Shown here: piece by piece, positions 63,252 to 64,000 of the stretch
Layout: each line of letters begins with the position of its first letter
How positions within the stretch are numbered: the first letter of the stretch is position 1
DNA from: Antedon bifida
Lineage: Eukaryota; Echinodermata; Crinoidea; Comatulida; Antedonidae
Assembly: GCA_963402885.1 (NCBI GenBank)
Contig: OY727093.1
Coordinates: 7,575,501-7,639,500 of the forward strand
Reading direction: 5' to 3'
Length of the DNA: 64,000 nt
Program-made: the position numbers and the translations under genes
The notes under the pieces: model-generated
Seen by the model: the letters and a program-made list of their open reading frames with translations, nothing else
What the model was told of the DNA's origin: nothing
The model's database searches: none

Positions 63252-63332
63252 AGGCGTTGTTTACTGTTCTGATGATGAGAAGAGTTTCTCGAAACATGTC
63301 ACATTTTAAGGCAGCCTTTTTATTAAATGCCT
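63252..63332 (+). ncRNA. Hammerhead ribozyme-like motif, Penelope-type
   Basis: CTGATGA at 63269-63275, stem II GAGAA/TTCTC with a GAGT loop (63277-63290), then GAAACATGTC (63291-63300). This matches the hammerhead core CUGANGA, GAA, a palindromic stem III ACAUGU and C17 at the cleavage site. The self-complementary stem III fits the minimal, dimer-acting hammerheads known in Penelope-like retroelements. AGGCGTT (63252-63258) and AATGCCT (63326-63332) could form a distal 7-bp closing helix with one G-U pair. Deviations: one extra U between the core and stem II, and a poor proximal stem I. Probably a relic of a Penelope-like insertion; no reverse transcriptase is seen nearby. Confidence 0.42.
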
Positions 63333-64000
63333 CGCTATAGTCATTTTAACTATTAATTATTAGTAATTAAATTCTATCATAATAATTATCATTTGTTTGA
63401 TTTGAATAAAATTGAAATCTTTTAGTTATACAGGGAGTAGAGCTAGATAGGCATGAAGTTGCCTTTTCTCTTCTTCCTTTTTATCCAATTATTTTATTAT
63501 GTTTTATATTATAATGTTATGTTTATGTATTTTTTTGGATGAATAAAGAAAGAAATCATTAACTCGTAAGTTTGGTGGTATTATTCATGATTTAATAATA
63601 AGAATAATAATATTGATATTGTGTGTAACGGTCATGAATTTCTGCTCGCCCTTAGCCTAACTTTTTGGTTTCTAAAGCGAATTATTTTAAAATTGGTATT
63701 ACTGTAGTTACTGTAAGATATTAATATAATAAAGCAATCATTTATGATGGAATAGGCCCGAATATAAAAATATTATAGCATATCAATTATCAAATTTAAT
63801 ATATGAAATAAGATGGTTTGAGAATAAACTTTTGAATAACGTGTAGGTAAACGAGGGGCTTTTCTTAAGAAGTTATATTACAGTATGTAATAAACCCCCA
63901 CAGAGTAACAGTCATTGTTATCACTTTTTTCAACATCAAAAAAAAAGAATTTTAATTCAGTAGGCCTATTCTTCCAAAAGTTACAATAAAAAATATGTAA
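63333..64000. other. Window end, no gene seen
   Basis: AT-rich sequence, still presumed Hox1 intron, ending with a TAGGCCTA palindrome near 63961. Nothing else recognised. Confidence 0.5.

Noticed and set aside
51570-64000. A second exon for Hox1
   Set aside because: Each TGGTT site on the + strand was read and none continues as WFQNR.

Overview
This window is the anterior end of a Hox cluster from an invertebrate deuterostome, most likely an ambulacrarian and probably an echinoderm; the class cannot be fixed from this sequence. Three Hox genes lie on the + strand in the order Hox3, Hox2, Hox1, so transcription runs toward the Hox1 (3') end as in an ordered cluster. The homeodomains, hexapeptide contexts, phase-1 introns and the Hox3 C-terminal LTHL support the assignments. 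The Hox1 hexapeptide context (WMKVKRNPPKT) is of deuterostome type. The DNA is AT-rich (about one third GC by eye), with long introns and intergenic DNA and no other convincing protein gene.

Layout. 1-2545: intron of Hox3, whose first exon lies upstream of the window. 2546-3051: Hox3 homeodomain exon. 3052-28.7 kb: about 26 kb of intergenic DNA holding a SINE with a poly-A tail, two copies of one foldback MITE, three of the four copies of a second MITE family, a Helitron-like microsatellite element, a 66-bp tandem array (13.4-14.3 kb) and a decayed coding sequence near 25.5-26.0 kb. 28.77-34.1 kb: Hox2 with its promoter, two exons and a 3.9-kb intron. 34.1-50.8 kb: intergenic DNA with a 38-bp array (38.0-38.6 kb), a transposon-rich patch (44.6-45.7 kb) and candidate regulatory sites. 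50.77-51.57 kb: Hox1 promoter and first exon. 51.57-64 kb: Hox1 intron as far as can be seen; no Hox1 homeodomain exon is present, so the gene runs off the window.

The most interesting signals are: (i) a shared promoter grammar upstream of Hox2 and Hox1, ATTGG then 10 nt then TCACGTGA then a CCAAT box; (ii) a large excess of the palindrome TAGGCCTA across all non-coding DNA; (iii) a near-canonical hammerhead ribozyme core at 63.25-63.33 kb, of the kind carried by Penelope-like retroelements; (iv) a Hox2 hexapeptide reading YPWA in place of the usual YPWM. Hox1, Hox2 and Hox3 are transcription factors that pattern the anterior axis together with PBC/TALE cofactors. All calls were made by reading the sequence; no database search was run.
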